Assembly (NCBI RefSeq): GCF_000002985.6
Contig: NC_003283.11
Location: 14,881,501-14,945,500, forward strand
Length of the DNA stretch: 64,000 nt
Origin: Caenorhabditis elegans
Lineage: Eukaryota > Nematoda > Chromadorea > Rhabditida > Rhabditidae
Reading direction: 5' to 3'
The notes beneath the pieces are model-generated. The model had not been told where the DNA came from and did no database searches. It saw only the letters and a program-made list of their open reading frames with translations. Of the stretch, positions 45,210-58,971 are shown in pieces. The translations under genes were made by a program, and so were the position numbers. The first letter of the stretch is position 1; each line of letters begins with the position of its first letter.

Positions 45210-46842
45210 TCAAGTTTCAGCTTGATGTGTAACAGTTCTCAGCCTAACACCATCCAAAAATAAATGTTTCCTTTTTTCAATTCGGAGAATTCTGCGGATA
45301 TTTGAATCAAATGCAAGTAATAGGTAAGGCATTGCAAGGGTCACCTGAAAAATTATACATTGAAATGGGAAAATTGCAGGATTGTACGTAGGATTGTCAT
45401 GCAGACTGTCTATAATAAAATAAGAAGAGAAAGAGTTGCTCCCCCAGAATAGGTGATAGGCAGGTACCTCGGCAAAAACAAACATATTGAAAACATACCA
45501 TATCTGACGTGAAAGTGATCACAATCCATTTAAATTTTGAAACTGCCGATTGCATTGGAAATAAAATGTAAAACACGCTTAATACTACCTACAACACGAA
45601 TTCAGTATGCTAATTTACAGAAAAATCTTCTTCTCACCAGTAACAACAAATTTCCAGACATTAAAACACTATTACATACAATAACTTTTGTCAACTTCTG
45701 TACGAAATGCTGATTCCTAATAGATCCACTCTTTTTCCCTCGTGATTGTAGAGTTATTGTTGTCCAGACCCCAACTAAAATTATTAGTAGAAAATAGAAT
45801 AATGAGAATAGATAGTTGATGGTGGAATGCATGAATAGGGATTTCTGAACACTTGATTGTGTTTTGAGATTTGGAAATTTAAATGTTTCACGAACTGGAT
45901 TCACTGTAGTATGAAGCTTTCCATCTACAAGGTCAACTTTTGCCATGAAGTTTCCGAAAATCCACCATGGAGAAATTACTAAAAATGAATACACAAATCC
46001 AAATATTGGCACAAGAAGGTAATATCGACCCCAATGCTGAAACATTAGAAGTTTTAAATTTTGAACTTTTGAAAATTGTACCTTCTCCGAGTTTATAAAA
46101 TGCACTGATGTGAATCTGTACACTACTAGTGATAATCCCGTAATGTTTTGCATGTGGAAGTATCTGAAAATTCAATTTTAAAACTGTTTAATCTAGGATA
46201 TCAACTGCAATTTGTTTCCGTGTAATTAGATTCAAAGAAAATTAAAATTTCACGTTTGTAAAACACGATAAGTAATGCAAATTTGAAAAATAAACAGTAC
46301 TTTTTTCAGCTCAAACGTTGGCAAAAAGTTAAAGTCATAAATTTAAAACCACCCCAGAAAGTTCGCACTAGGAATTTCTGAAGGCTCCCTTTCTGTGAAT
46401 GAAATCTTTCAACTGGCTTCGGCCTCCTATTAATTTTTTTAAATGTTTTCTTACAATCCAATACAAAGCTTAGACACTGTCAAAAATCCGGGGATATTTT
46501 TTTGGATAAAAATCAAAATGAGCATCCCAATTTCAAAATTCTCCAAGCGAATTGACATCCAAGTGTTGATGTAGCAAGTTATGTTCTGAAAATTTGTTTT
46601 CTTAAGAAATGTTTTCTTCATATATTTTTACGTCACAGTGCAAAATTCCAAAAATTCCAAAAAATCTTTTTAGCACTCAAACGGGGAATCACTTAACTTA
46701 CCACAAAAATATCGATTTGTACAAGTCGATAAAATGGATTACTTAAATTATTTCTATCTATAAAAATTAAGATGAAGAAAAAACACATGAGACAGAACGA
46801 GGGCACTCCATAAATCATTTGGAATATTGTTATTATTTGCAT
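45210..46842 (-). CDS. Srg-type serpentine chemoreceptor (308 residues)
   Basis: Seven exons: 46702-46842, 46455-46585, 46082-46163, 45896-46036, 45638-45844, 45499-45588, 45210-45344. All phases agree. Seven hydrophobic helices and family motifs are visible: YGVPSFCLMCFFFILIFIDR, NPFYRLVQIDIFV, NITCYINTW, HMQNITGLSLVVYRFTSVHF, ISPWWIF, FYFLLIILVGVWTT, TSDMVTLAMPYLLLAFDSNI. These resemble nematode Srg-family candidate odorant receptors (closely related Sru/Srx types cannot be excluded). It is the tandem paralogue of 40488-42704, with conserved exon sizes. TTTCAG immediately precedes the ATG, suggesting trans-splicing. Intron 4 (45845-45895) is only 51 bp, free of stops and in frame, so retention would add 17 residues. 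Confidence 0.85.
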
Positions 46843-47399
46843 CTGAAATTTTTTATTTTAAGGAGGATTTTTAAATTTTAAATATGAGAAAATATTGGGT
46901 CAATAATTATTGCTTGCCTGCCTATGCCTGATTGGGCCCTAAAATGAAAAAGTGTTTTTTGTACTCCGTGGAAATATAAGTTGGAAAACTACTTTTCGGG
47001 TAGTTGATATCATTTTCTACACGATTCTGATAGTTGATCGATAGTTAATTGCACCATACAGACTATATTGTCTGTAAATGGTCACTAGTTCCGTCCATTT
47101 ATCGGGGGGTTTTTTAATTAAATTAAATTTTTATTTTTCAGGTTGCGTTATCTGAATCTTGAAATGTCTAAACTTTGCACACAAAATGCAAAAAATAGGC
47201 GGTAGGCAGGCAAGAACTTAAGTTTGCTTCACAATTTAAAATTCAAAAAAAAAATTGAACAAAATATTTCACATCGTCGTGCCTAAATTGTGAAGCAAAT
47301 TACAATATACAATTCCAATTTTAAAAATATTGGTAATTGACAACTAAAAAGCAGTGGAAAAAATTTTGATCGAGATTTCATTCACCGTCATCGTCATAA
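46843..47399. other. upstream of receptor, no gene seen
   Basis: AT-rich sequence with two short GCCTGCC-type motifs. No gene. Confidence 0.5.
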
Positions 47400-48310
47400 G
47401 ATCCAAAATGCAAAATATTATTCAAGTAGTAAGGCTGCTACAAAGAATGAATGCAAACAATATTTGATCAGAACCTGCTTCAAATACGTGTTACTGGATT
47501 TCCGATTTTTTACTATTTCATTATTATACCTAGAATTGGGACAAAAGTACATAACAAAAACGTATAGCGAACAATAATCTTGTTGGAAGCCTCTTATGTT
47601 CCCGGTACGAGCAAGAACACTTTCCAGGAGATATCCGTACTGGGAATTTTAAATTATAGTAATTAAATAGAAGAAAGCTTGCTTTTTGTGAATTCTATGA
47701 GTGTGAAATTATTCACCTTTCAGAACAGAAAAAAATGAAACGATTCAGTTTTGAATTTTTGGTTTTGTACTTTGATTGCTTTACTATATTCTTGAAACCA
47801 CTTGTATTCTTGAAAACGTCGAAAAATTGATATATGATTCCTAAAAAAAAATCGAGTGAAACGACTGAAACAAATCTTTTCCACTCTCAAATATCTGACG
47901 CCCTCATTATTTTGGTTCCACTTGGCTTGTTCAGTCTCTCGCATTTTATCTAGTTCATAGTCTTTAACAGTTCTTTGCTCTTTGCTATTTCTGTAACATT
48001 ACATTCTGTTCTTATTTCAACAGATCTGAATTTGATCAACCTTGATGTCTCTGTAATGATCATTGTTGGCACTGGTGCACTGGTGCTCACACCATCGGGT
48101 TCAATCAGAAGACGCCGCAGCACAGTTAAATGAAACATTGGACAATTACGAGGCTAGAGTTCAATTCATAATCTACTCGCATGACAATGCGAAAACCGGC
48201 AAGATTTCCACGATGATCGAAATAGAACCATAGACAATTTGGAGAAATAATTCTTGAGCAGTTGAATAAATTGGATTTGTTTGAACTGATTCTAATGTGA
48301 AATCTCAAGC
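47400..48310 (-). pseudogene. possible degraded gene, several coding-like fragments
   Basis: Read on the minus strand, fragments with protein-like character occur in order. These are 48130-48300 (NCSRIISPNCLWFYFDHRGN, RVDYELNSSLVIVQ), 47950-48138 (VSTSAPVPTMIITETSRL), about 47870-47945 (RETEQAKWNQNNEGVRYL) and about 47535-47660 (YGYLLESVLARTGNIRGF, FVMYFCPNS). They are in different frames, and I could not join them with good splice sites and matching phases. It is either a decayed gene or a real gene I cannot model; the family is not recognised. Confidence 0.3.
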
Positions 48311-49100
48311 TTTTATAGCAAACATTTCTTGATGACCTTTTGAGATAAGAGATATTTCACGTATTTTAATTTTATTATTTTTTGTTTTTTTTATTGAATT
48401 GTTTCATTTCTACATTGACCCTCTACATTGTTAAAAGTGTTTTGTGCATTCCATCAGTTTTTGAATTATACTAATTCGAAATTTATGTTGATGCTTTTGG
48501 TGTAATTATTTTTTCAATGCAATTCGATTTATTTGAAGTTTGGAAAAAAATTCTCAGAAACTCTTGAAAGTTCAAACCACAGCGGGTTTCAGATAATATG
48601 GAAACTGAGCCGATTGGACTTTTTCTCTTCTCGTTTCCATTTTTCTTGAAAAAAAGAATGCAATGAACGTTTCCGATTTCTTTCTTTACTTCTTCCATCT
48701 CACACGCACACACACAAATCCTTTCTTTGTTTTCTTTTTCTCGTCTCCATTTTCCTTTTTTCACATTCTTTTTCATTTCTCGTCGGCTTCTTCTTTGTGA
48801 GTGAGAGTGTGCTGTGAGCTCTTTCAAGCTTTGAAGAAAGAGAGGAAAAGAAGACGGCGGGGTCCGTGTTTCCTTCCAACACATCTCTCGTTTCGTTTTT
48901 CGCTGCTTTTTCTCCATTTTTCCTTCGTTTTCTCCGTACGACTCTTGAGCTACTCATCGATTTTCTTCTCGTTTTCTTTTTTTCCTGTTTCTCTGGATAT
49001 TTTTTATTTTTATCGAAACGTTTAAGACTCATTTCTCGCCATTTTAGGCAATGATTCATTGACCTTACGGCAAATCTAAATTAAATATTTCTTGGCTGCA
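48311..49100. other. pyrimidine-rich noncoding stretch
   Basis: 48600-49020 is strongly T/C-rich on the plus strand with short CA repeats. The long open frames on both strands follow from this composition. No gene called. Confidence 0.5.
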
Positions 49101-49101
49101 G

Positions 49102-49190
49102 GAGTGTTGCACAAGAGATTGAAAACCTAAATGAAAAGCTAGCTGGTTGTGATGATGAAAAATCTCTTGACGTCAGAAATAGATTTTAAT
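49102..49190 (+). other. orphan exon-like fragment, coiled-coil type
   Basis: Acceptor-like GGCTGCAG is followed by ~28 open codons reading VAQEIENLNEKLAGCDDEK and ending in TAA at 49188-49190. Heptad-like spacing suggests a coiled coil. No neighbouring exon was found, so this is either a last exon of something unmodelled or a relic. Confidence 0.25.
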
Positions 49191-52100
49191 AATTTTTTTG
49201 TTTGTTGTAGTTTGATCTTTATGTAGATCGTATTGATACAATTTTTAATTTGAATTTAGTTTTTAGTTTTTATTAAAAATCTAAAATATAATATACAATT
49301 TTCAGTCAAACTGAAGTTATGTTAAAATTCAGGTCTTTAAAAAAATTTGAACACAGTCTAATTTTCTGAATGCATTTTTTACAATTTTCAATTTTTGTCA
49401 TAACTTAAAAAATATTTCAGTTCTCATTTTTCAATCTTAATGGTTACTGTTAAAAATTTTTAATTAATTATTCTAAATTTTTCATAGAATATTTCTATTT
49501 TGTAAAATTAAAAAAAGAGCTACTTATCGTTCAAAATGCAGATGATTTACAATTTCACGTTTTTTAGCTATATTTGTTGGATTTCTCTGATTTTCTTTAA
49601 TAATTGGTTTTAAAATACCGTTTTTCAATTTCTGATTTTTTGCCGATAATTTCGCCAGCAGAAACGAAAAATAAATTATGTTAGCCAATGATCTTAGCTT
49701 CCGTTTGACCTAAAAAACTTTCAGATTGAGGCGTGCTGGTGGAAGATATTCCCTAGTGAGACATTTTTCCATAAAAATTATAAATTAGTGTTGATTTATT
49801 GATTTTAGACCAATTTTAAAATTTAAGCAAATTTCTTTGGGGTTAGAAATTTTTACGAAAAAAAATATCTTTAAAATTAAAAACTATGTTTCGAATTAAA
49901 TACATATGAAAGAAAAAATCAAGCAGGGCCAATCATTTGCGCGGGGATTCAAAACAATCAGCACATTTTTTTGAAAGTTTTTTGCAAAATTAAATAAAAT
50001 TGTATAAAATTTAGGAAAAAACGTTTTAACCTATAGGAAAGATTGCAATACACGTAGAACAACGTAGAACAATGTAGAACAATGTAGAACAATGGCAAAA
50101 TTCTTATTCAATAATTATTTCACTGACTTTAACAGTGAAAAGAAGAATTCCATGTCGTCAAAATACATCTTCATCGACGTCATTTCCTTGTTCTTTTTTT
50201 TCCTGCCCGTCCCTCTTCTAATTCCTTTATTGATACCCTAGAATCTGTATTTTTTCCAAGCTTCCGCTTTATTCCGAGAAAAACCTATTTGTCTAATGCT
50301 TAACAATACTCATGAAAATATTATTCTGATTGCGAATTATTATTCTCAAATGCACAACTCAATAACAGTTATATCCATTTTCACCTGCTCCTTCCTGCAT
50401 TTTTTTTCCCCGGCTCTCACGATGTCTACTGAACAAACTACTAGAATTTACTCTGAAAAAAACAAGAACGGATGTGCTGAAAAGAGAAAGAATAAGGGAA
50501 ATAGTTGTGAAAACATGTAAAGAGCCCTGCTTCTCCTACTCCCGCCGACGTTATAGCTCAGCCCACATGAGCAGTACTAGCAGATACTAGTATGACCAGC
50601 CAACATCATCTCGAATTTCTGAGCACAAAAAAGAGCAAAAAAAGTTTTTTTGGGATTTTTCGAGGCGGCGGCGCTTACGGAAAAGCCATTCTCTTGATGA
50701 ATTCTTCCTGCTTTTCCTCTTTTTTTCTTTTTATTCAATCGTAGTCATCGTCATAAGGGCGCCCGCGTTTCGAATGAATCCATCATTTTTCTCGTGTCTT
50801 TTTGTGCGATTAGAGTTTTTTATTCGTTCTTTTCCCTCGATTCCAATCCCGCATTTCTCCTAGTTCTATAGGTTTTAATGGGTTTGCCACCCAAAAGAGC
50901 TTTGAAAATATTCAATATAGCTGTGGTTTTCGTCTTCGTTCAGAAAATAAAATATGTTAATTTTCGTTTTGCAAAGTATTTTCAAGAAAAAACAATTTTT
51001 AATGAGTTTTTAACTAAATAGCAAATTTTCAATTGAAATTATCTGAAACTCCCGCTATAAAATCCAATGGCCAATCAGTGGTTCCATTAGTTTCATGCAG
51101 TTTGCTGATTGATTACCGAAATTTTCTGTACGTGGAAAATTTAAAAGTGCAAAACATTTGGGCATAAAAAGAAGTCTTCGATTTCAGTACTCCACTTTTA
51201 AAGAATTTCCGTTACTTTTCTCCGACTTAATCTGTCTTTTTGAAAAAGAAAACAATTTCTATATCTCCACCACATTGAGCCAATTTGTTCCCCCCACCAT
51301 TGTAACCCACTTATTCGGTTTTGTTCATTTTATATTTTTCGTATGTGACGTTATTTATTCAAATGCAATGAGGTTGACATAGTGGTGACGTGCCCCGAAA
51401 TTTTCCACTCTTTTTCTCTTTTTTCCTTCTTCCTCTTCGGGTTTGCAGCCAAACAATTATTCCATTCTTTTGCTCTCCTTTTTTGTGTGCTTCTTGTTGC
51501 TTTTTTGTATGTGTGTGTGACCTCAACATTCCTCGTATATCCGTCCCTTATTCAAGACACGCAATGTCTGACTGGAAAAATAAGGAAACATTTTTTCACA
51601 TTTTCTTAAACCTGATAAGTTGTCACGTCAATCAGCTGTCCATTATGTAAGGGATCGCCCAGACTCAGAAATTGTACTTTTAATTTTGTGTTGTCTTTTT
51701 TAGTTTATGCACATATGAGTTTATGAAAATTTGAAAAAAAAAATTTTCACAAATATCAGATGACTTTTTTTTTCGATCTGAAATTGTTTTCTCTAATTTC
51801 GAACCCCTTTGCTTAGCTCTAAAATGCACTTCTGTACATTTATTTTTATTTTCATATTAACGGCACCGAGGGATATGCGAACAATTTGAAATCGTTTGAG
51901 ATGTTTAATTTAAAGTTCATCAGAAAAACTTCAGATTTTTTTGAAAAAATAAAATTACTTTAAAGAATCATAGCTTGGTAGTTTTATTCATAATTTCTTA
52001 AAAGGAATAACTAAAATAATTTAAGAACGACTTTTGTCGGGTTTAAAATTCTAGTTAGCACCTTAATTATTTGTAGATAACTATTTGATTTTTTTTTTTT

Positions 52101-55100
52101 GAAATCTATTTGAAATCCCTTCTTCCAAATTATTCATGCTTTTCCATAGTCCAAAGTATACTTTTTTATAAAGGGGGTAATAACTTAAAAGCTTCTTTTA
52201 TAAAAACGTTGAATCTATGAATTCCAAGCTACATGTACTTGACCTTTCCTCTTCTTCCAATCTTTTTTTTGAGCGTCGTTTCTATTCCATTTGTGTGTAT
52301 GTGACACTGGGAGCCGTGTCAGCACCGCCGCCGCTTTATTCCCCTCTTCTACATAATTCATTTTGTGATGGTTGTGTTTCTGCTTTCAAACGTGCTCCGG
52401 TTCACCGGGGCGGGCTCCCAAGAGCGCCCTATTCGTGCTACGTATGCTTCTGGCGTCTGCCACGCTGCTCCGCGCCCGCACTCTCCCTCTCTGAGGCACA
52501 CAGAGACATTCTCCCAACCTCTTGTTTCCTGCTTTTCCTGTGGTGGTTCAGCAGCGCAGAAGAGGATTTGAAGCTTCTCCACCACCACCACGTCCATTTA
52601 ATTGGTAACGTGATACACTTGAATACCAGCAAATAGTGGGGTCCCACTGCCTTGGCTTAACCCCCCGAGCCTTCAGTCGGGGGTACACTCCGAGAGAGAC
52701 ACTCTCACTTTACATTTTTTGCCGCCCATTTTGTCTAAAGAGCTCGGCTAATTTTATTTCAATTTTATTCAAACTTACAACTACTACTTTTACATCATGC
52801 TTTTTTCCTGGAAAAAAAATGTGAAAATGTTCTAATACTAAGTATTTCACAGCGGTATCATACTTGCCCACTCCCTAATTTTAGCAAAATAATTCAACTT
52901 TTTGAATCAGAAATTTATATAAAAATTCAGGAAAATGTTTTTTTAACCAAAAAATCATACATACTTTTGTTAAAATAGCTTCAATAGTTGTCATTTGCCG
53001 AACATATTTGACCGGAACTTTTTATGGCAAACGGCAGCAACTTTCGCTTTTTATTTTCAGATTGAGCAATATTTTTTTGAGTAGATAAACTCCAACATTT
53101 TTATATTAAGTTTTGTTCCAAAAACTGGTTTACAATGCTAAAATAAGCAGTTTTTCACTAAAAACCCGCAAAAAAGTAATATTGCGTCACAATTAGTTAG
53201 AGTTAAACCAGCCCTCTTCAATGTTGCAGCAAAGATGAAACGTGTCTGCAAAAGAGCAAGTGTGCGTGTCTTTTTTCACGTTTCGGGATATTGGTCGAGT
53301 TAGCGCAGGGGGATTTGGGCTACGTGTTCAGGGATAATTTTTTTTAATTGAATTTTTCCCACTTGTTCAGAATTTATCACAATGTATTTATGTGCATTTA
53401 TGTGCATTATGTGTGTAATCTTTATACGAAAAAAAAACAAATTAAAGTCTCGGTAATTCAGAATGAAAACTTTCACAATATTCAAAAGTCTTTTAAAAAT
53501 GTATATATTCCTTGGAATTCGAATGAACCAATCAGCTCTCGAGACCGCTGATTGGTCGGCTCAGCTCCTTTGATTTTCACGCGAATTCAAAATAAATTAT
53601 AAACTGAACAATTTTGCTACTTTTTTTATTTTCTGAACTCCTTACTTTGAGTTTAACCCCTTTTTCTTGCTCTAAACCAACAAAGAACCTCCACTTTTTC
53701 CCTGAAATTCATCTTTTTCTGTTTGAAAATGCACTTGTCATCCTCAGAATCCCTAGTGTACTTTCCTGTTTCCTGTTGCAACTTCTTTGAAACTCAAAAC
53801 AAAAAAAAACGATTTCTAGGAATTCATTAACGAAGAAAAAATTTGTGTACTTTGTTCCTTTTTTTGTTTTTTTCTCATTCCACTACTCATGTTCTTCCAT
53901 TTTTGTTGTTGTTGCACGGGGTTGTTTCTCCGAAAAAAAAGAACAAGTTGAGAATGAAAAGGAGCCCTCGCGTAATCGTATATTCTCTCTTTCCCTGCTC
54001 TCAGTGAACTCTTTCCATGTTTCTTTTTTATTTTCATTCTTTTCCTCTGTTGATCACTGAAAAGTTTGTAGTGATGCTTCAAGTGGTTTTAGCATTGATC
54101 AAAAATTTAAAAGAGTATTTTTAGATGCCCAAGGCTGACCATCCCCAATTTAACATACGAAAAATGCGTCCGCACATGAGATGTATTTTTGTGACGTCAC
54201 AGCTTTATAACGCACAAAGTTATAGTAATTTTCGTAAAATTTGTTAACTAATAGTAAGCACAAATTCTCCAAACTGTTTGGAGAAGTTGTCTTTGAATTT
54301 CATGTTTAAAAAAAATTATTTCAGTTTCAAATGCTTGGGCAATAATTGATTATTAAAATTTTTCTCTTTTTCGTCATATTTTGGACAGTGCATTTTTCAA
54401 ATTTTATTGCAAAAATTTATAAAAATTAAATGATTTTCAGTACCCAAAAGAGTGAAAAATCCAATAAGTTTGAGGAAAAACGCAATTGAAGCATAAACTG
54501 AAAACTTTTTAAAATGGCAAGAAATATGATTAATTTTGAGATGACTGCTCGACTAACTCCCCAAAATACGCTCTTCCCATTTCTTGGTTTTTTGCTATTT
54601 TGTGATCAATACTACTTTAACTATCTGAGATTGAAATCGTCTAACTAACTGAAAAAAATGTTCTGTAATTTTTTTCAGAAATGTTGTTCAGTTTGTTATA
54701 TTTTTTTTTATTCGATGAGCCGTGGTCTTTTCCTGACATCATTTCATTCCCATTCTTGCAAGAATGACTCATTTATTCAATGATATAATCTCTCTCTCAT
54801 CTGAAAATCTGAAAATTTCCATTTCTCCCCCCCCCTTTCCATGTTTCTCATTAGTCGGCTTTGGGGCTGTAAAAAGGTGAAGAGCACTCGAGACACCCCT
54901 TTCCCTCCACCATTTTTTTGTTCCAATAACATTAAGAGTGTATGTATTACTCTCTCTCTCTTTTTACAATCATTTTCTTCAAGACGTTTGTGGCAAAAAA
55001 AACGAGGCGATGGGGAATAAGACGTCGCCCCGTTAATTTCCTTTTCTGTTGCTTTTCGGATCTAGTTAAATGATACACACACACCCTCACTAACTTTTCA

Positions 55101-55399
55101 AGCAACTTGCGTTTTCCCCCAAATTGCTCATCGATTTTTATAGTTTATTTAAATTTTTTGCACAATTTCGAATAATGAAAATTCCAGAAAACTAAATACT
55201 TTGTTTCACTAAACTCAGAATTCCTGATAAAATGATTCATCATTTACTTCATAAGAAAATCGAAAAGATTGCAAACGTTTATACAATTAAACTAATCACC
55301 TATTTATTCATTTCGTCTCTTTTTCTTTTGAATCTTTGAATACTTGTCAATTTTCTTTTTTCGTGACTAAATTCCATATAACTCTATCCAATTTTACAG
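49191..55399. other. 6-kb gene-poor region upstream of the Ly6-like gene
   Basis: Mostly AT-rich with several T/C-rich blocks (about 51400-51560, 53850-54050, 54770-54990). A GC-richer island at 52310-52720 includes a perfect hairpin CCCCCGA/TCGGGGG at about 52661-52683. Open frames here overlap on several strands and look compositional. The island could hold an alternative noncoding first exon; I have no direct evidence. Confidence 0.45.
50052..50093 (+). repeat. 10-bp tandem repeat, four copies
   Basis: Unit (A)CGTAGAACA/(A)TGTAGAACA repeated four times head to tail: two copies with CG followed by two with TG. Confidence 0.85.
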
Positions 55400-55549
55400 A
55401 TCTCTCCACCCTCTCGTCGACCTTAAATCCACCTTCTCCAAACCGTTCAGCCATCGGGCTCTCCATTGCCACAGAGCCCAACTAGTTGCTCTGTTGCTCA
55501 CCGGAGAGGCGGGGCTGTCGGGGGCGAGACACGGATCATCCACGCGTGC

Positions 55550-57442
55550 ATGTCCCGCCTCGTTTGCCCATCCGTCAAGCCGTCGTCGTCTGTTCTCCTC
55601 TTGTTTCCGCCCATCTACAAACAGTTCGCTGTTTTCCTTGTACTTTCGCTCGCCGTCATGGAAGGTATTTATCAAAACTGTGGAATTTTGGAGCATTCTT
55701 TATCTTTAAATTTGTTGAAGTTTTTTAAAAACTAAAATTCATAATGAATCCCAATGAATACCGTTCGGAAGAGAATCATTTAAATAAAAATAAATAAATT
55801 ATAGATCGGAACACTTTTTATTGAAATTTTTAGTGCATTTTTCATAATTTTTAAGGTTTTTAAAATCGTTCCAAAATCCAAGATGATTTTAGAATGTTTA
55901 AAATTAGACAAACATTTTGAAAGTTTTCTAGAAATTTTAGTTTTTTTTACCGATTTTTTTTTTGAAAAAAAAACACGATTTCTTTTCAAAAAAATCTCGA
56001 GTGGTTTTCAGGTTCAGAAAACGTCTTAAAATCAAAATTGGACCTGGAAAAATTTCTCTAAGAGCATTTTTCAATAATTTATTTTAATGAAAAAGCGGGA
56101 TTAAAACAATTCAGATCTACTTATTTTAAATTTAAAATGCTCCTCTGTATCCAATTTTTGTAGGCTCTATTTTAACAGAGTATCTTTCAAAATAAAAGTT
56201 TTCAAGTTAAAAAGAGCTCAAACACTTTTAGAATGCTCCAACTATTGAATAAGTATTCCCCAATCCACAAACTATATAACAAAACCCACATTGATAACAT
56301 TTGAAGCTTCAGGAGTATCAGGAATCGGTTGTTTTGTGTGCAGCTCGTTCGACGGCGAAAACAAGGGATGCGAGGATCCATTCAACTCGACCATGGATCT
56401 TTCATCAAGGGATCGCGATGCATCGGCAGTCGCCAACTATAACTATCCATGTTGGGCGTACAAAAAAGGACGACACGGCTTGTTTCCCGCGGACCATTGC
56501 ATCAAAATTGTGGGCTATCGAGGTTTGTTTGTGCATTTTTGCCAGCGTAAAAACCTTGTTATATAGAAAAGCATTTTAAAATCTTAACACTGTGAAACAT
56601 ATTTATATTTTTGGAACGCTTTAGAAATTAAACAAAAATCAATTTTCAGCCACAATTTGCCTGAAATTTGCACAAAACGACCTCAATAGTGATCTATTGG
56701 GAATTTTTCCTTTTTCTCAGCCAATTGGCGAAAAAGAAACTGTATTTCTGTTTTTAAAAAAGTGATGAAATTGATATTATCCTGAAAGCCTCAAAATGGT
56801 CCTAAAAGATGAATTTAAATTTCTCAAAAAATGCGTGGCAATTTAAATTTGTTTTAAGAATCGATGAATTTCAGCTAACATCTTGATTCTCGCCATTTTT
56901 TCGGTATCGAGTTTCTGAAAAAAATTTAGCAATATTATAATTTTATTCAAACAAAAAAAATACAAAAAAAGTACTGAAGTTTCAATCAATTTTGGATGTG
57001 GGAAAAATGTAAAGAAATACTTTTTGTAACTTTTAAATTTGTTCTAGCTTATTTCCCACGTTTGCACCAAAAATGTTCACATTTATTGGGCTGTTTCAAA
57101 CTTGGGTTAAAGTTTGGCAAGAATTTGATTAAAGCAACTTTTGCGCAAGTTTTGTAAGTGAATATTTTTGGGCAAGAGTAAGAAGCTTTTAAAAACTTTT
57201 TATTAATTACAGCCGACAACGAATCGAAGACGCTAGTAATCCGAACATGTGCTCTCGACTCAGGCACCCTTACGGCAGACACCGAAATCGTGCGGATATC
57301 GCATTGTGGTAGTTTTAAATACGAAGGTCATCAATATAAAGGATGTGTTCAATCGTGTGATACAGACGGATGTAATTCTTCATCTGTTCATTCTTTCCTT
57401 CTTCCACTATGTTTCCTTATCGTATTTTCATTACTTTCCTAA
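55550..57442 (+). CDS. Ly6/Quiver-like GPI-anchored protein (184 residues)
   Basis: Three exons: 55550-55664, 56313-56522, 57213-57442, with all phases consistent. A trans-splice-type acceptor (TTTTACAG, 55399) precedes a GC-rich leader whose first ATG is 55550. The protein has a signal peptide (core FAVFLVLSLAVMEGVSG) and a three-finger-type cysteine-rich domain starting IGCFVCSSFDG and ending in the family signature CDTDGCN. A C-terminal hydrophobic tail (SFLLPLCFLIVFSLLS) follows, as expected for GPI attachment. The cysteine spacing resembles the Quiver/Sleepless branch, which modulates ion channels and receptors in flies. The assignment rests on motif recognition only. Confidence 0.85.
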
Positions 57443-58971
57443 CATTCATTTCTCTTAAAATGAAATATATTTATCTCATCTTCTCTTCCCTTCATTCTCT
57501 TTTTAATACGGGTGACCGTCTTTGATTTTTAAACTAAAATTACTTGGAGATTCCCCCCAAAACCCTCTGATATCTTTTTACCTTCTCTTTCCAAATTCCC
57601 CCTCCAATAAGTATAAGTACCGATTGTTGTGATCATTTGTACTTTTTGACCATAGTTTCTCAAATTATTTTGAAAAACTTTCTAGATGTGTCCCTGCTAC
57701 GTTCTCCACCCGATGATGAGCTCAATTTTTCATTTTTATTCACAAAAGTTTTAATTTTCCACCCCATTCATTCCCTCTTGACAAATAGTTCCATTTGAAA
57801 ATTTTCTTTCAATGAGCACTGTCGTTTTTTTATTCAGTATTTAACAATTATATAAATGTTTATATTCAAATGTTTTCTCCTTTTTTAGTTTATAATTTTC
57901 TTACGGGCTTTAGATGCTCTTTTCAGGAAAAATACGGGCGGCGAGAAAAGAAAAATATCTGATTTAAAACATTTCTAACAGTTCAAGAACATATTTTAAA
58001 TATTTCACCTGGTCCAGGAGGGGGAATGGGGCGGCTTAAAACGACAGAGGCTTGTTTCTTTCAAGTATATTTTTTGGTATTTTTTCGAAAAAATAGACCT
58101 TCTAAATTTAATGACTTTTTTTCCAAAAGGTGTCAATTTGTTGAAGAAGTCATCAATATTTCCGATTTTTTTTTTTGAAAGTTCACTAATTTTTCAGGTT
58201 TTTTTCCCTAATTGTAAGGTTTATTGATTTGTTTAAATACTAAATTTGTTTTAAAATTAAATTTCGTTTTTTTACAAAACGTATCGAAATTTAACTTTTT
58301 TTCGAAAACTATCGCCATTCTCGATAATTGATTGATAGATTTTTCCAGAAAATTATCAATTTTTTTTTGAACAAATCACAATTGTTTAGCTATTTAAAAA
58401 TGTGATAAAATATATATCTCAACTAATGTTTTGTTGAAAAAACGTGTAGTTCTATTTTTGATTGAAAAGTTCAAAGATTAATTGTCATTTTACAATAAAG
58501 ATCGTCGTATCAAGTTCAGATTATCCACTATGCAGGACTATTTCTATTTGGCCTTTTAGATTTATATCACAGAAAACGGATTATTGCTTCAAAAAAAATC
58601 AATAGTTCTTGATTGAAATTGTTCTCATAAAAAAATTTCAAATTTTTTTGTAAAAATACATAGTTTTCGTAGATTGTTTTCTGTCAATTTCTGGAATTTC
58701 GCGCATTGACGTTACACTCACAAAATTTAAGTTTGATTGTAATTGTATCTAGGAACGAAACCTCCGAAACGAGACAAATGCAGTCAAAAACTTTGCATCT
58801 TCCTAGAAACCAAGTCTCTAAAACACTGAAATTGCTTTTTCTCATACCATGCATCATGTTTTCATCTTCAACAAGTACATGTGTTTGCTGAAATTTCAAA
58901 TATTGCATCAACTCCTCAACAGAGAATTCATACAAAAGAACTTCAAGAAAACAAAAGTTCACCAGGAAGAA
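57443..58971. other. intergenic, no gene seen
   Basis: AT-rich. The 3' side of the Ly6-like gene runs to about 57480, and I see no further coding structure until the microprotein at 58972. Confidence 0.5.

Noticed and set aside
48483-49059. Open frames of 119-144 codons rich in Lys/Arg/Glu on the minus strand
   Set aside because: Produced by a pyrimidine-rich plus strand; no splice-consistent structure or domain, and several frames on both strands are open at once.
52217-52636. 139-codon open frame in the GC-rich island
   Set aside because: Three other frames overlap it on both strands; no signal peptide, domain or splice support. More likely a consequence of GC content.
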